Source: Glandiceps talaboti (Eukaryota > Hemichordata > Enteropneusta > Spengelidae). From it: DNA of 64,000 nt. Below, piece by piece: positions 62,236 to 64,000 of the stretch (the stretch's first letter is position 1; each line of letters opens with the position of its first letter). The stretch lies in contig NC_135563.1 in NCBI RefSeq assembly GCF_964340395.1, positions 13,850,651-13,914,650 of the forward strand, in the 5' to 3' direction. Both the position numbers and the translations under genes were made by a program. Below the pieces are notes generated by a model that was given only the letters and a program-made list of their open reading frames with translations, did no database searches and was not told the DNA's origin.

Positions 62236-62781
62236 ATGATACATTCAATCATTATGATAATCTTTTACTAATCACTGGTGATACGGTGTATGGCTTGGTG
62301 TCCATATGTAAACAATAAGTGATGAAAGCGCTGCGGATATTTTGCTCGTTTGTCAACAAATGTAATTTGTGAGAAGTTGATTGGGTGTGATTATTGGGTA
62401 GTTATAATACATGATTTAACGACTACACCAACATAATATCTCAGACCACCAGTTTGAGATAATAATATAGAACAAATTATGAAAATAGATACTCCTAGTT
62501 ACAGCTACTGCGTCTCTAATTCATGGGGTATTTCCGGTTATTACTGTAATACATAGAAAAATACTCTAGTTAGGCACCATACCTGTAATATAATGTTATC
62601 TAATGTACACATGTTAAGAAGCATGTATTTCATTGGCCAATAGTCAGTCGATTACGTGAATGACTCGAAAAGTGACTTGTTTGTACTACCGATGTCATTC
62701 TCCTGAGAATGGAGGATTCGCGCGCACGCTTTCTCTTCAGGAAAAGGTAACATCAAAGGGACATAATCTTCGACTGTATCT

Positions 62782-62935
62782 TTCTTGAAATAATGAAGAT
62801 CACATCATTTTTAGATCAATTTTAGAAGGAACTTAGGACTACACATTATAGACACAAAAGCCCTAGGCCTATAGGGGTAATTTGTCGAATTTTACAATTA
62901 ATTATTCAAATCCGTTGAAAAATATACCAAACTTT
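62782..62935 (+). repeat. Dispersed repeat, copy B (about 150 bp)
   Basis: This is the partner of 62086-62235, 696 bp downstream and diverged by substitutions and small indels. The copies are probably remnants of one mobile-element family. Confidence 0.75.
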
Positions 62936-64000
62936 TGATTACTTTGGTGCTGGGTTACTCTTGTTTCATATTGATCTATTCTTAATGTATGCCAGCTAAT
63001 GACACGCGTTGAAACGTGTCTTGCAACTAGTAGAACTCTCACAAGCAATTCAGATATGCCATCTTTATGACCTCATTCTTATATAAATTCGAAAAAAATC
63101 TCGAGAGTCAGTGTTCTCCCTAGGCATTTAAACCACCCCTATTACACTGTGTCCACTTAGATATACTTCCCGATACTGATAAGTGCCAGAGTGTAAAATC
63201 AATGAGTTGTGTGTTTGTAATGTTTATACTGACTTTAAATTGTCAAATTTACGATATAAGTTACAAACTGTTCCACATTACAGCCTATTGATTTTCACTA
63301 AAGACACAAAATTCAAATTCAAATTCGAGATGTATCTAATCAACAAGGAATTCCTTTATCCACTTTACGATGTAATAGTGTCGTCTGCTTCTTTCAATCC
63401 CTGGGCGTTTTTGTCGTTAGCTTTGTTTAGAAAGTAATTTTACGATTTAATGTGTTTTATCCTCCCACAGGTCTGGAAAAATGTTGTTATTTAAGAGTAA
63501 AGCTCACGATCAGATGCCTTAATTACGGAAATGTGGTCCTAATAAAAAGTATAATTATTTTGCCCATTGTGGGTCAACCAATTTGAGCGGTATACATAGG
63601 AAATTGAAGATTGTTCTCTTATTCTGTGGACATATGTTGTTCTTACATGTAAAATCGGTTGCATGCCCTGTCGTGTCTGGGCTTGTCTTCTTCCACTGTA
63701 CAAATCGCTTCAGGTAGCTAGTAACGTACTCTCCATCTTCACTAAAAATGACCATTTAACATATATTGGCGATTTGAAAGTAGCCATGTAGCATGCATGC
63801 ATGCTGTAATCTATGCGACATCATATGGAGACGTTATCAGAACAGCTTCGAGGCAACAAGGGTTCAACTCTAGGAGACGTGAAGAGCGCATAACGCTCTA
63901 ATAAAGTTTGTTTCGTATTTAGCCTATTCTTAATAATTATTCAAAGGGCAATACGCACATCTTTATTTTGACACGCGTTGTGTCTTCTGTATCACTCGTT

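Larger units (their letters stand above)
60945..64000. other. Intergenic DNA to the right edge, no gene seen
   Basis: No splice-supported or conserved frame was recognised. The 84-aa frame at 63183-63437 (+) is AT-biased and unlike any family I know. A dispersed repeat pair (62086 and 62782) lies here. Confidence 0.45.

Overview
The window is animal genomic DNA: AT-rich, intron-rich, with GT-AG introns, conserved metazoan genes, tRNA-derived SINEs, CR1/L2-like LINE ends, many fold-back (MITE-like) elements and abundant micro- and minisatellites. The protein content (TMEM129, sideroflexin, TMEM128, a multi-Ig surface protein) and repeat style suggest a marine invertebrate, perhaps a non-vertebrate deuterostome such as a hemichordate or amphioxus. 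That placement is inference and the species is not identified.

Layout. 1-196 (-): the first coding exon of a secretory-pathway protein that runs off the left edge, divergent from TMEM129 (704-4972, +, four exons, 363 aa), an ER membrane RING E3 ligase. 8973-15935 (-): a sideroflexin of the SFXN1/3 type, eight coding exons, 329 aa, plus an inferred 5' non-coding exon near 21.54 kb. That exon places its promoter against the divergent TMEM128 gene (21942-25766, +, four exons, 175 aa). 27509-29773 (-): a two-exon gene for a 495-aa protein with about a dozen membrane segments that I could not assign to a named family.

32116-52638 (-): the most interesting part. Thirteen coding exons were assembled from splice sites and reading frame, and every internal intron is phase 1. 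They form two tandem blocks. The upstream block (52.6-47.2 kb) is signal peptide-Ig-Ig-Ig-short linker. The downstream block (42.4-32.1 kb) is signal peptide-Ig-Ig-Ig-linker-FAMeT-like domain-linker-hydrophobic tail. The Ig exons correspond one to one, so the three-Ig cassette appears to have been duplicated. The upstream block has no visible 3' end of its own. It may be read through into the downstream exons (893 codons in frame), giving one locus with two alternative signal-peptide first exons.

52.7-64 kb holds no gene I can support. It contains a 29-copy 49-bp minisatellite with a partly dimeric (98-bp) order, a decayed C2H2 zinc-finger remnant and several dispersed repeats. Apart from the ER theme of TMEM129 and its divergent neighbour, the genes have no obvious shared pathway.
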